64,000 nucleotides of DNA from Streptomyces sp. CC0208 (GCF_003443735.1 NZ_CP031969.1:1922001-1986000); one strand, 5' to 3'; shown: positions 49,821 to 58,695, counted from the first letter of the stretch. Numbers and translations are program-made. Notes: a model not told the origin generated them from the letters alone.

Positions 49821-50365
49821 TGGAGGGGCAGGAGCCGGTGGGCGGGCCCGAGCCGACGGGCGGACAGCAGCCTGTCGCCGAGCAGGACGCGTTCACCCGC
49901 TGGGTGTACGGACGCCCCTTCTTCGGCGGCCTCTGGCTCACCCTGGGCGGGGCCTGGATCCTGCTCACCATGAAGGCCTCGGTGAAGGTCGTCCTGCACA
50001 TCGGGATGCAGGGCGTGGCGGGCTACCTCCTGCCGACCCTGATGGTGCTGCTGGGGCTGCTGATCCTCTTCAGCCCCGACCAGCGCCTGTTCTACTCGAT
50101 CACCGGCGTCCTGATCTCCATGGGCACCTGGGTCACCTCGAACCTGGGCGGCTTCATGGTCGGCCTCCTGCTGGGGGTCGCGGGAAGCGTCCTGACCTTC
50201 GGCTGGCTGCCCGAACAGGACCCACGGGTGAGCCGGCGCGAGCGGCGCGGTCCGGCTCGGCCGGCGGCACAGGACGGCTCTGCGACCGACGCAGGGCACC
50301 AGGGCACCGACATCCCCACGGCTCAGACCGTGACGGCCGCCGGAGTACCGAGGGCCGCCCAGTAA
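49820..50365 (+). CDS. DUF6114 family membrane protein
   Basis: A 181-aa protein with a Gln/Pro/Gly-rich N-terminal tail, then 'AFTRWVYGRPFFGGLWLTL' and four predicted membrane helices (about 33-130), and a polar C-terminal tail. It always accompanies DUF6230 proteins in Streptomyces, and here it overlaps that gene by one base. A membrane partner or assembly role for the DUF6230 protein is inferred. Confidence 0.85.
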   Translation: MEGQEPVGGPEPTGGQQPVAEQDAFTRWVYGRPFFGGLWLTLGGAWILLTMKASVKVVLHIGMQGVAGYLLPTLMVLLGLLILFSPDQRLFYSITGVLISMGTWVTSNLGGFMVGLLLGVAGSVLTFGWLPEQDPRVSRRERRGPARPAAQDGSATDAGHQGTDIPTAQTVTAAGVPRAAQ

Positions 50366-50447
50366 CCCGGACGAGCGGACCGCTCCGGCAGCCGGCTCGC
50401 GCATCCGCCTTCCCCCTCCCGGGGCCCGGACCGCGCAGGCACGCCCG

Positions 50448-50745
50448 TCACACGCCGGGCAGCCTGCGCGGTTCGACGCGTTCCTCGACCGCTCTGTCGC
50501 CTTCGCGCGTCACGAGGTAGGCACCCTTGCCGGGCACCTCGGTGCAGTGGGTGGCGGGCAGGGTGCCGTCCGCGACGAGTCGGTGGACCAGGGGCGGGGG
50601 CCCGGGTCGCTGTCGTAGTGCACCCCGTTGCCGTACGGCAGGAATCCCAACACGTCGGTGAGCGGGCGGAGTTCGCTTCCATGTCGTCCAGGTTGGGCAT
50701 GGGGAAGAGGTGCAACAGCGTGAGGTCGAGGGCTTGGTGTGCCAG
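50448..50745 (-). pseudogene. Unidentified gene fragment, frame-disrupted
   Basis: Minus-strand pieces in different frames read 'LDLTLLHLFPMPNLDDMEA', then 'LTDVLGFLPYGNGVHYDSD', then 'LVADGTLPATHCTEVPGKGA' and 'EERVEPRRLPGV' before a TGA at 50450-50448. Third bases are coding-like in each piece, so this looks like the C-terminal part of a real gene broken by at least two frameshifts. I do not recognise the family. Confidence 0.5.
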
Positions 50746-50754
50746 GGCGTCCCT

Positions 50755-50905
50755 CCTCGCCCCGTCCGGGAGCATGGTGTCGTTGGTGGCGTTCAGCCGG
50801 ATCGCCTCCGTGCTGGGCGTCTCGGCGCAGACGGTCGCGCGGCGGTACCGGCGACTGCGCGCGGAGTCCGGACTGCGGGTGGTGGGAACCGCGTTCAGGA
50901 GGCCC
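50755..50905 (+). pseudogene. AsnC/Lrp-type regulator fragment
   Basis: The plus strand encodes 'IASVLGVSAQTVARRYRRLR' followed by 'AESGLRVVG', the helix-turn-helix of an AsnC/Lrp regulator. There is no start codon context, dimer domain or ligand domain. It lies antisense to the junction of two other decayed genes, so it is a relic left by rearrangement. Confidence 0.65.
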
Positions 50906-51967
50906 GCCGCCGAGCCCGTCTCGCGGGGCCGGAGCGGGGTCAGGGCCAGGGTGAAGAAGGCGGGGGCGAAGAGGCCGGCGCCGCAGCCGACGGCGGTCAG
51001 GGCAAGGGGCAGGGCCCGGGGGTACCCACCCGGTGTCGCCGAGTGGTAGACGGCCACGGACGCGCACAGGCCGGCCAGCAGGACACCGAGCCCGGCGTAC
51101 ATCACGCGGCGCCCCCACCGTCGTACGCCGTACGCCCCCCGCCGCCCACGAGGCCAGAGCGAGCCCGAGCGACAACGGGGCGAGGGTCAGGCCCGACTTC
51201 AACACACCGATCCCGAAGCCCAGTTGGACTGAAGCCCCACGACGGTCATGAGACCGTTCGTCACCGCGAAGAAGGCCGTGGAGGCGACCAGCGCGGCCGG
51301 GAAGGCCCGGTGGGCGAACAGCCCCGGCTCCACCAGCGGGGGTGCGGCCCGGGGAGAGGTCCGAGCCGATCAGGGGCTCGCGGGCCAGGCGCAGGACCAC
51401 CAGTGCGAGCGGGACGTTGACCAGGAACACCACGCGCCAGGACGAGCCGCACAGGTCGGCGTGGGTCAGCACCCCGCCGAGTACCGGTCCGCACACGGCC
51501 GCGAGGCCCATCACCGGGCCGATGCAGCCCAGGGCCCTGGACAGCTCGGGGCCCGAGAACATCGCCTTGATCAGGCCGATGGTCTGGGGGACGATCACCG
51601 CCGCCGCGGCTCCCTGCAGCGCCCTGAAGGCGATCAGGACCCCTACAGCGGGCGCCAGGGCGCAGGCGACGGAGGCGAGCGTGAAGCCCGCGACGCCCGC
51701 GACGAACAGCCGCTTGCGGCCGAGGATGTCGTCGAGCCGCCCGCGCCGGTGACGAGCAGCACCGCGAACGGCAGGGTGTAGGCGGCACCGAACCACTGCA
51801 CGTCCGACACCGCCCCGCCCGCCCAGTTCGGCGTGGATGGCGGGCGCGGCGACCTGGACGACGGTCGCGTCCAGCAGGTTCATGGCCTCGCCGAGCAGCA
51901 GCGCACCGAGCGCGAGCCGTCGGGAGGGGTTCAGGTGGTGGGTGGTCATGGTCATGGTCATGGTCAT
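50895..51967 (-). pseudogene. Broken MFS (DHA2, EmrB/QacA-type) exporter
   Basis: An MFS exporter can be followed across all three minus frames. It starts at one of four ATGs (51967-51949): 'RRLALGALLLGEAMNLLDAT', then (frame change near 51825) 'VQWFGAAYTLPFAVLLVTG', then (near 51740) 'LDDILGRKRLFVAGVAG' through 'GPVLGGVLTHADLCGSSWRV' (motif C and after). Further frame changes occur near 51345, 51225 and 51125, ending at 'ETGSAAGLLNAV', where the sequence runs into an AsnC fragment. At least five frameshifts and a missing last helix make it non-functional. Confidence 0.85.
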
Positions 51968-52296
51968 GGGACCAGGCTGGGAAGCGGTCCCGCCGGAGGG
52001 CCAGCCACGGACGCAGTATCGAGGAATTCTTCCGTCCAGAGGGGCCGGGACGAGGAAAACGCACACCGCCGAGGTGGTTCGGGACGCGGACATGGGGTGC
52101 GGTCTCCTCCCGCACACGTACGTGAAGATCATTACGATGCGGAACCGAGAAGTCACTACACGGGCTGATCACTTGACTACCGGCGGTCACACGCGGTTGG
52201 CTCCTGGCCAGTGAAAGTTCGACGGCCGACGCGCCCGCGTCCCGGCCGCACTTTCGCGTTCCGCCTGCCAGGCCGCACAGCGAGGTGCCGCACCCC
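51968..52296. other. Intergenic region upstream of the solute-binding lipoprotein gene
   Basis: No gene is seen in these 329 bp. A locally AT-rich stretch at about 52120-52170 is the likely promoter of the plus-strand lipoprotein/conservon operon. The left end abuts four tandem copies of GGTCAT (51944-51967) that carry alternative ATGs of the broken MFS gene. Confidence 0.4.
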
Positions 52297-53307
52297 ATGA
52301 ACACTCCTCCCCCACCTCGGACTTCCTTGAGATCCCTGCGCGTGGCCGCCCTCACCTCCGTCGCCGTGCTGCTTCTCGCCGGCTGCTCCGGCGCCGGCGG
52401 CGACCTCGGCGGGGGCACAGACGCGGCGAAGGGCGCGGACGGCGCCGGGCTGAAGATCGCCCTGATCACCCACGGCGGCGAGGGCGACTCCTTCTGGGAA
52501 CGTGTGCAGAAGGGGGCCGAGGCCGCCGCCGCCAAGGACGGTGTCGACCTGACGTACGCCAACGACTCCGATCCGGCGGGGCAGGCCCAGCTGGTGCGCG
52601 ACGCGATCAGCGACCGGGTCGACGGCATCGCGGTGACCCTGGCCAAGCCGGCCGCGATGAGGGCCCCGGTGGCCGCGGCCCGGGCGGCCGGCATTCCGGT
52701 GGTGGGCCTCAACTCCGGTATCGACGCCTGGAAGTCGCAGGGACTGCTGGAGTACTTCGGCGAGGACGAGATCGTCGCCGGCGCGGCCGTCGGCGACAAG
52801 CTGAACGGCCTGAAGGTCAAGCACGCGCTGTGCGTCATCCACGAGCGGGGCAATGTCGCCCTGGAGGCGCGCTGCGCCGGAGTGAAGAAGACGTTCGGCG
52901 GCGAGACCGAGAACCTGTACGTGGAGGGCACCGACCCCGAGGCCGTGGACACCGTCCTCACGGCCAGGCTGCGGCAGAACCCCGGCATCGACGAGGTCGT
53001 CACCCTCGGCGCGCAGTTCGCGCTGGATGCCGTGGACTCGGTGAAGGCCGCCGGCAGCAGGGCCCACGTCGCCACCTTCGACCTCAACAACGACCTGGTC
53101 AAGGCGGTCCGCGCCGGGGACGTGCAGTTCGCGGTGGACCAGCAGCCGTATCTGCAGGGCTACCTCGCCGTGGACTCGCTGTGGCTGTACCGGACCAACG
53201 GCAACATCAGCGGGGGCGGCGTGGCTCCCGTGCTCACCGGGCCCGCGTTCGTCACCCGGACGAACGTCGCCGCGGTCGCGAAGTTCGCCGCCGCGGGCAC
53301 GCGGTGA
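52297..53307 (+). CDS. Orphan periplasmic-binding-protein lipoprotein (sugar type)
   Basis: A 336-aa type I periplasmic binding protein (ribose/galactose-binding, peripla_BP_4). A signal peptide ends in a lipobox ('LLLAGCSG'). 'GLKIALITHGGEGDSFWERV', 'AISDRVDGIAVTLAKP' and 'GIPVVGLNSG' are the usual strand-helix units. No permease or ATPase gene is near. Instead it lies 69 bp upstream of a conservon sensor kinase gene on the same strand, so it may present a ligand to that sensor rather than feed a transporter (inference). ATG 52297 is used; GTG 52285 is possible. Confidence 0.85.
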   Translation: MNTPPPPRTSLRSLRVAALTSVAVLLLAGCSGAGGDLGGGTDAAKGADGAGLKIALITHGGEGDSFWERVQKGAEAAAAKDGVDLTYANDSDPAGQAQLVRDAISDRVDGIAVTLAKPAAMRAPVAAARAAGIPVVGLNSGIDAWKSQGLLEYFGEDEIVAGAAVGDKLNGLKVKHALCVIHERGNVALEARCAGVKKTFGGETENLYVEGTDPEAVDTVLTARLRQNPGIDEVVTLGAQFALDAVDSVKAAGSRAHVATFDLNNDLVKAVRAGDVQFAVDQQPYLQGYLAVDSLWLYRTNGNISGGGVAPVLTGPAFVTRTNVAAVAKFAAAGTR

Positions 53308-53376
53308 CCTCCCCTCCCGACAACCGCTACCCCCCGACCGGCCCACTCCGCTCTCCCTGACCGCCCAAGGACGACC

Positions 53377-55962
53377 ATGCCCGACCGGAAAGGCGCCCGC
53401 CGCCGCCTCGGCTCCATACGTCTCTCCCTCATCATGCTGGCGCTGGTGCCGAGCGTGACGCTCGCCGCGATGTGGGGTGTGACGACCACGCAGTTGTTCT
53501 CGGAAGGCCTGCGGCTGCGCTCGCAGACCGAGCTGAGCAGGTCGACCGGCGCGATGGGCACCGAGACCACGCTCGCGCTGCAGGGGGAACGCGCGGTGTC
53601 CGCCGCCTGGCTGTCCAAGGTGCCCGGTTCCCGGGCCGCCCTGGACGAGAAGCGGGCGGCCACGGACGCGGCGGTCGCCCAGCTCGTGCGGCGGTCCGAG
53701 GAGATCCAGCGGGCGCCCGCGCGCATCGCCGACCAGCTGTACTCGGTCCTCGGCTCGGTGGGCAGCCTGGAGTACTACCGCGACCAGGTGGACCACCCCA
53801 CCGACATCACCTCCGAGCAGGCCCTCGACCAGTACACGTCGATCATCGACGACCAGATACACGCCTTCCAGCAGCTCTCGCAGGTCGACGACGGCGACCT
53901 CACCTCGCAGGCCGGTCCGCTCGTCGCGCTCGAACACGCGGCGGAGCTGACCTCGCAGGAGGATGTGGCACTCACCCTGGCCTGGCCGTCCGGGCATCTC
54001 GACGAGAAGGCCTGGGAGCACTTCGTCCAGCTGGTCAACACCCGCCGGTGGCTCGTCGAGGACCAGATCGTGCCCGCGCTGAGCGGCGAGGCGAAGACGC
54101 AGACCGAGCGGATCCTGTCGAGCGCGGACTGGCGGACCCTCACGGCGGTCGAGGACCAGGTCCTCGCCGCTCGCCCGGTCGCCGGCACCGGACGGGTGGC
54201 CCTGCCGGACGCGGGCAAGCGGTGGTCGGCCGCGATGACGAGGGTCTCCGTCCGCTACACCGACCTGATCCGGCAGCAGACCTCGGGCCTGCTGACCCGG
54301 AGCGCGGACAAGGCGCACGAGCAGTTGCTGACGGCGGGCTCCCTGAGCGCGGGCGGACTGATCGCGCTGCTGATCTGCCTGGTCATGTCCTGGCGGATCA
54401 CCCGTTCGCTGTCCCGGCGGCTGCGGGGCCTGCGGGAGGCCACGCTGGGCCTCGCCCAGGAACGGCTTCCGGACGTGGTCGCGCGCCTGGAGCGGGGCGA
54501 GAAGGTCGATGTGGACCGGGCCGCACCGGAGTTGGACTACGGCTCGGACGAACTGGGGCAGGTCGCCCAGGCGTTCAACACGGCACAGCGCACAGCCGTG
54601 GTGACCGCCGTCGAACTCGCCGACACCCGGCGGGGGTTCCAGAAGGTGATCCTCGGGATCGCCCGGCAGAGCCAGAACCTTGTCAACCTCCAGCTCAGCC
54701 GGCTGGACACCCTGGAGCGCGAGCACCAGGACCCGGACGTCCTGGCGGGGCTGTACGAACTCGACTCCACGGCCAGCCAGTTGCGGCGGTACGAGGAGAA
54801 CCTGGTCATCATCAGCGGCGGGCAGCCGCGGCGCAGCTGGACCGAGCCGGTCGCGCTGATCGACATCCTGCGCAGTGCGGTGGGCGAGGTCGCCGAGTAC
54901 CAGCGGGTGGAGGTGCGCACCGAGGAGGAGGTCTGCGTGGCCCCGCCCGCGGTCGCGGACGTGATCCACCTGCTGGCCGAACTGATCGAGAACGCCACGC
55001 TGTACTCGCCCGCGCCGAGTCCGGTCGGGGTACGGGCCGGGCTGGTCGCCAAGGGGCTGGCCATCGAGGTCGAGGACCGGGGCCTCGGCATGTCGGAGGA
55101 CGAGTACGCCGCCTTCAACGCCCACTTGGCCGAGGCCCCCAAGTTCGACGTGGTCGCCCTTGCCGACGACCTCCGACTCGGCATGTTCGTCGTCGCCCGC
55201 CTCGCCAACCGCCACGGCATCCAGGTGACCCTGCGCTCCTCGCCGTACGGCGGAACGACGGCGATCGTGCTGATCCCGCACGAGATCGTCGTACGGGAGG
55301 AGCACGAGCCGGAGGGCCGGGGCGGGGCGACGGCCTCAGTGACCGCAGGGGCGACGGCCTCAGTGACCGCAGGGACAACGGCCTCAGTGACCGCAGGGGC
55401 GACCGCGGAAGCGACGGCCGGGAAGTCGGATCCGGCAGCGGTCGGGGCCTCCCCCGGTACGGACGGTACGGAAGGTACGGCGGACTCCGCCGACTCGGCG
55501 GACACCTCGGGCCCGGAGGACCGGGCAGGCGCCGCGCGGGCCGGGGACCCGGCGGAGCCGGCGGGATCGCCGGGCGCGGAGCCGACGCCCGGAGCGGTGT
55601 CCGGGCGGGCGGGGCCCCGGCCGCTCCCGGCGGCTCGTGACACACCCGCCCCCCGCCCCGACGGTCTCACCCCGCTCCCCCGGCGGGTGCCGCAGACCAG
55701 CCTCGCCGTCGAGCTGCGCGAGGAGGTCTCGGCCCGTGGCCAGGAGGAGGATGCCGACGAGTTCACCGCCGACCACGCGGCCTCCTCGCTCGCCGGATTC
55801 CAGCGCGGCACGCTCCGCGCCCGGGACGAGGACGACCTCCTCGACACCCCCGAGGACACGCTCGCACCCGGGGAACCGACCACCGCCGACTCGAACGGCC
55901 GGCCCGGCGCTCCGGAGGCCCCGCCCGTCGCCGCCCGTACTCCCGACACCGATCGCTCATGA
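53377..55962 (+). CDS. Conservon sensor-like histidine kinase CvnA (NIT-HATPase), His-less
   Basis: An 861-aa membrane protein. An N-terminal helix (about 15-40), an extracytoplasmic nitrate/nitrite-sensing-like (NIT) domain (about 50-310) and a second helix (about 325-345) precede a HAMP-like linker. The ATPase domain has 'ELIENATLYSP' (N box), 'EDRGLGMSED' (G1) and 'LGMFVVARLANRHG' (G2). At the usual phosphoacceptor site, D-H in homologues, it has 'ELDSTASQL' with Ser464, so autophosphorylation is doubtful. A Pro/Ala-rich tail holds a 24-bp DNA repeat (55324-55395). ATG has AAGGACG. First gene of a cvnABCD operon. Confidence 0.88.
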   Translation: MPDRKGARRRLGSIRLSLIMLALVPSVTLAAMWGVTTTQLFSEGLRLRSQTELSRSTGAMGTETTLALQGERAVSAAWLSKVPGSRAALDEKRAATDAAVAQLVRRSEEIQRAPARIADQLYSVLGSVGSLEYYRDQVDHPTDITSEQALDQYTSIIDDQIHAFQQLSQVDDGDLTSQAGPLVALEHAAELTSQEDVALTLAWPSGHLDEKAWEHFVQLVNTRRWLVEDQIVPALSGEAKTQTERILSSADWRTLTAVEDQVLAARPVAGTGRVALPDAGKRWSAAMTRVSVRYTDLIRQQTSGLLTRSADKAHEQLLTAGSLSAGGLIALLICLVMSWRITRSLSRRLRGLREATLGLAQERLPDVVARLERGEKVDVDRAAPELDYGSDELGQVAQAFNTAQRTAVVTAVELADTRRGFQKVILGIARQSQNLVNLQLSRLDTLEREHQDPDVLAGLYELDSTASQLRRYEENLVIISGGQPRRSWTEPVALIDILRSAVGEVAEYQRVEVRTEEEVCVAPPAVADVIHLLAELIENATLYSPAPSPVGVRAGLVAKGLAIEVEDRGLGMSEDEYAAFNAHLAEAPKFDVVALADDLRLGMFVVARLANRHGIQVTLRSSPYGGTTAIVLIPHEIVVREEHEPEGRGGATASVTAGATASVTAGTTASVTAGATAEATAGKSDPAAVGASPGTDGTEGTADSADSADTSGPEDRAGAARAGDPAEPAGSPGAEPTPGAVSGRAGPRPLPAARDTPAPRPDGLTPLPRRVPQTSLAVELREEVSARGQEEDADEFTADHAASSLAGFQRGTLRARDEDDLLDTPEDTLAPGEPTTADSNGRPGAPEAPPVAARTPDTDRS
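55324..55395 (+). repeat. Three 24-bp tandem repeats in the cvnA tail
   Basis: Two identical 24-bp units (55324-55347 and 55348-55371), a near-identical third (55372-55395) and a degenerate fourth encode repeats of GATASVTA in the low-complexity C-terminal tail. In-frame copy-number change would be tolerated. Confidence 0.85.
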
Positions 55963-55972
55963 AGGACACGCC

Positions 55973-56395
55973 ATGACACGCCCCACCCCCGCCACGCACA
56001 CCCAGCTGGACCAGCTGCTCACCGGACTCGTGGAGCGGGTCGCCGACGTGACGCAGGCGGTCGTGCTCTCCGAGGACGGGCTGGTCGTCAGCAAGTCCAC
56101 CGGGTTCCTGCGCGACGACGCCGAACGGCTGGCGGCGACCGCGTCCGGTCTGATGAGCCTGAGCAAGGGCGTCAGCATGGACTTCCGGGGCGGCCCGGTG
56201 CGCCAGGCGCTCATCGAGATGGCCAACAGTTTCCTGGTCCTCACCTCCGCGGGGCCCGGCGCCCACCTCGTCGTCCTCACCGGACCGAACGCCGACGTCG
56301 GCGTGGTGGCGTACCAGATGAACATGCTGGTGAAGAAGATCGGCGAGCACCTCAGCGCGGCACCACGGGCCGGCATCGGCCCCACCGGCGGGTGA
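55973..56395 (+). CDS. Conservon roadblock/LC7 protein CvnB
   Basis: A 140-aa roadblock/LC7 protein, related to regulators of small GTPases such as MglB. The fold shows 'VERVADVTQAVVLSEDGLVV' and 'RQALIEMANSFLVLTSAGPG'. The ATG at 55973 has AAGGA upstream, 10 bp after the CvnA stop. In the conservon complex it is expected to bridge CvnA and the CvnD GTPase at the membrane. Confidence 0.92.
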   Translation: MTRPTPATHTQLDQLLTGLVERVADVTQAVVLSEDGLVVSKSTGFLRDDAERLAATASGLMSLSKGVSMDFRGGPVRQALIEMANSFLVLTSAGPGAHLVVLTGPNADVGVVAYQMNMLVKKIGEHLSAAPRAGIGPTGG

Positions 56396-56396
56396 G

Positions 56397-56756
56397 GTGA
56401 CCGACAGTGACGCGGCCGGCCGGCTGGTGCGACTGTTCGCCCTGACCGGCGGACGGACCCGGCCCAGCCGAGCCGACTTCACCCTCATCACGACGGTGAC
56501 CGCGGTGGACCCGCCGCCGGAGGGGTCCCCCCGGCCGCAGGCGGAGCAGAGCCGCATCCTGCGCCGGTGCGCCCGCCCGGTCGCCGTGGCGGAGCTGGCC
56601 GCGCTGCTCGACCTCCCGGTCAGCGTGGTCGTGATCATGCTGTGCGACCTCCTGGAGGCGGGCCTGATCACCGCGCACCCGCCGCGCCCCGTCTCGCCCC
56701 GCACCCCGGACCTGGACCTGTTGCAGAAAGTGAGGGAAGGCCTTGGCCGGCTCTGA
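56397..56756 (+). CDS. Conservon DUF742 protein CvnC
   Basis: A 119-aa DUF742 protein. 'AGRLVRLFALTGGRTRPS' opens the family, and the C-terminal winged-helix-like part ('LLDLPVSVVVIMLCDLLEAG') follows. The GTG at 56397 starts one base after the CvnB stop. The end overlaps CvnD by 14 bp, so translation is coupled. Role within the complex is unknown. Confidence 0.92.
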   Translation: MTDSDAAGRLVRLFALTGGRTRPSRADFTLITTVTAVDPPPEGSPRPQAEQSRILRRCARPVAVAELAALLDLPVSVVVIMLCDLLEAGLITAHPPRPVSPRTPDLDLLQKVREGLGRL

Positions 56757-57333
56757 CGCGCTCGCCACCGGGACAGCCGCTCCCGCCGCGCCCGACACCG
56801 TCAAGATCCTCATCGCCGGGGGCTTCGGTGTCGGCAAGACCACCATGGTCGGGTCGGTCAGCGAGATCACCCCGCTGCGCACGGAGGAACCCCTCACCGT
56901 CGCCGGTCTGGGTGTCGACGACCTCGCCGGGATCGAGGAGAAGCGGGCCACGACCGTGGCCATGGACTTCGGCCGGATCACCATCAGCGACGAACTCGTG
57001 CTGTACCTCTTCGGCACCCCGGGCCAGCAGCGGTTCTGGTTCATGTGGAACGACCTCGCCGTCGGGGCCCTCGGCGCGGTCGTCCTCATCGACGTGCGGC
57101 GCCCGGAGTCGAGCTTCGCCGCCGTGGACTTCTTCGAGCGCCGGCGCATCCCCTTCGTTGTCGCCGTGAACGGTTTCGACGGCCGGCACCCGTACCCGGC
57201 CGACGACATCAGGGAGTCCCTGGCCCTTCCGCCGGACGTCCCGGTGGTGCTGTGCGACGCACGGCGGCGCGAGTCGTCCCGGGACGTGCTGATCGTCCTC
57301 CTGGACCTGCTGATCGCCGCGGCGGTCGACTAG
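56743..57333 (+). CDS. Conservon small GTPase CvnD
   Basis: A 196-aa Ras-like ATP/GTP-binding protein. P-loop 'GGFGVGKTT', switch II-like 'LFGTPGQQRFWFMW' and 'VVAVNGFDG' (the NKxD-like position reads N-G-F-D) are present. The start is a TTG at 56743 with GAGGGAAGG upstream, inside the CvnC gene. It is the last gene of the first conservon. It presumably cycles between nucleotide states under control of CvnB (family knowledge). Confidence 0.92.
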   Translation: MAGSDALATGTAAPAAPDTVKILIAGGFGVGKTTMVGSVSEITPLRTEEPLTVAGLGVDDLAGIEEKRATTVAMDFGRITISDELVLYLFGTPGQQRFWFMWNDLAVGALGAVVLIDVRRPESSFAAVDFFERRRIPFVVAVNGFDGRHPYPADDIRESLALPPDVPVVLCDARRRESSRDVLIVLLDLLIAAAVD

Positions 57334-57729
57334 GACCTGGCAGGCCCGGGAAGCCCTGGCGCCGGATCTCACTCGTCGGGACGGGTCAACTCCGGGCCGG
57401 GTCGTCCTGCGCCGTGCGACGACCGTGGGCGACGAGATCGGCGCGACGGCCCGCGCGGCCAGGGTGCGGGGCACCAGAACGGCGCGGGTGCTGGGGAACC
57501 ACCCCAGGCGGCGGCAGGGCCCTGCCGACCCGGCGGCGCTCACCGGGTACGAGGAGGCGAGCGCCGCCGTCGCTCGCGCGCTCCTCGTCACGGCGGGGCT
57601 CCTTGACGTCACCATCGTTGATCGCCGGTGGTGACGGCCGCGCGTGGACACTCCTGGAACCCTGGGAGCGGCGGCCCGGGCGGGCCCGGGCACCTGAGCT
57701 GCCCGGGCCGTGCGCTGCGACCGGGACCG
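57334..57729 (+). other. Intergenic region with a small open frame of unknown nature
   Basis: The plus strand is open from just after cvnD to a stop at 57634; an ATG-less frame beginning at GTG 57425 would give 69 aa ('GDEIGATARAARVRGTRTAR' to 'VTIVDRRW'). Third bases are coding-like, but no family is recognised and there is no clear ribosome site, so it may be a relic. The right part holds a terminator hairpin (57683-57709). Confidence 0.35.
57683..57709 (-). terminator. Hairpin downstream of the betaine-type binding protein gene
   Basis: GGCCCGGGCA (57683-57692) and TGCCCGGGCC (57700-57709) pair perfectly around a 7-base loop, 20 bp past the stop of the minus-strand gene. Confidence 0.7.
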
Positions 57730-58695
57730 TCAGCCGAGACCGTTCGACTTCAGCCAGGCCTTCGCCACGTCCAGCGGGTCCCCGTTCTCCAGCTGGACCT
57801 GGGAGTCCATGGCGAGGAGGGCCTTCGTGTCCAGCTTGGCCGAGACCGCGTTCAGGGCGGCCACGCCCTCCTTGCTGAGCCCGGACTTGTAGACCAGCGG
57901 GGTCACGTTCGCGAAGCCGAAGAGGTTCTTCGGGTCCTGGAGGACGACGAACTTCTCCTTGGTGATGGTCGGGTCGGTCGTGAAGATGTCCGCGGCCTGC
58001 ACGGTGTTCTTCTTGAGCGCCGCCTGGGTCAGCGGGCCGCCCGCGTCGAGGGCCTTGAAGGACTTGAACTTCAGGCCGTACTGGGACTCGAGGCCGAGCA
58101 GGCCCTGCTGCCGGGTCTGGAACTCCGGCGAACCGCCGATGACCAGGTCCGGGGCGATGGACTTGAGGTCGGCGAGGGTGGACTCGGTGGTCAGGTGGTA
58201 CTGCTTCGCGGTGGCCGCGTTGACCGTGACCGAGTCCTTGTCCTCCGCGGGCGCCGAGTCCAGCAGCGTCAGCTTGGAGTCCAGCTTCGCCTTGACGGCC
58301 GCGTTCACGCCCTCCGCGGACTCCTGCTTCGCGTCCTTGTCGAGGTAGGCCAGCAGGGAGCCGTTGTACTCGGGCAGGACGGTGATGGAGCCGTTCTTCA
58401 GCAGGCCGTAAGTGGTCTCGCGGCTGCCGATGTTGGGCTTGTAGGTGACCTTGATGCCCTTGGCCTTCAGGGCCTCGCCGTAGATGTCGGCGAGCAGGAT
58501 GCTCTCGGCGAAGTTGTTCGAGCCGACGACGACGGTGTCACCGCTCGCGGCGCCTCCCGTGTCCTCGCTCAGCGGGTCGGAGCTGTCGTCGGAGGACCCG
58601 CATCCCGCCAGCAGGACCGTGGCGGCGGCGAGCGCGACGGCGGCCACGCCGGGGTTCTTCCTGAGGGACCTGCGGTGTGCGGCGGTAGAAGTCAC
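57730..58695 (-). CDS. Glycine betaine/osmoprotectant ABC substrate-binding lipoprotein
   Basis: A 321-aa lipoprotein of the OpuAC/OsmF-type quaternary-amine binding family. Signal peptide with lipobox 'LLAGCGS', then 'VVVGSNNFAESILLADIYGE' (start of the domain), 'EYNGSLLAYL' and 'AADIFTTDPTI', typical of the family. The GTG at 58695 follows GGAACGGGA. A plausible -35 (TTGACT, 58793-58788) lies upstream. The matching permease is at 63272-63940 on the same strand, separated by a whole conservon. Ligand is inferred as betaine or a similar osmolyte. Confidence 0.9.
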   Translation of the reverse strand: MTSTAAHRRSLRKNPGVAAVALAAATVLLAGCGSSDDSSDPLSEDTGGAASGDTVVVGSNNFAESILLADIYGEALKAKGIKVTYKPNIGSRETTYGLLKNGSITVLPEYNGSLLAYLDKDAKQESAEGVNAAVKAKLDSKLTLLDSAPAEDKDSVTVNAATAKQYHLTTESTLADLKSIAPDLVIGGSPEFQTRQQGLLGLESQYGLKFKSFKALDAGGPLTQAALKKNTVQAADIFTTDPTITKEKFVVLQDPKNLFGFANVTPLVYKSGLSKEGVAALNAVSAKLDTKALLAMDSQVQLENGDPLDVAKAWLKSNGLG

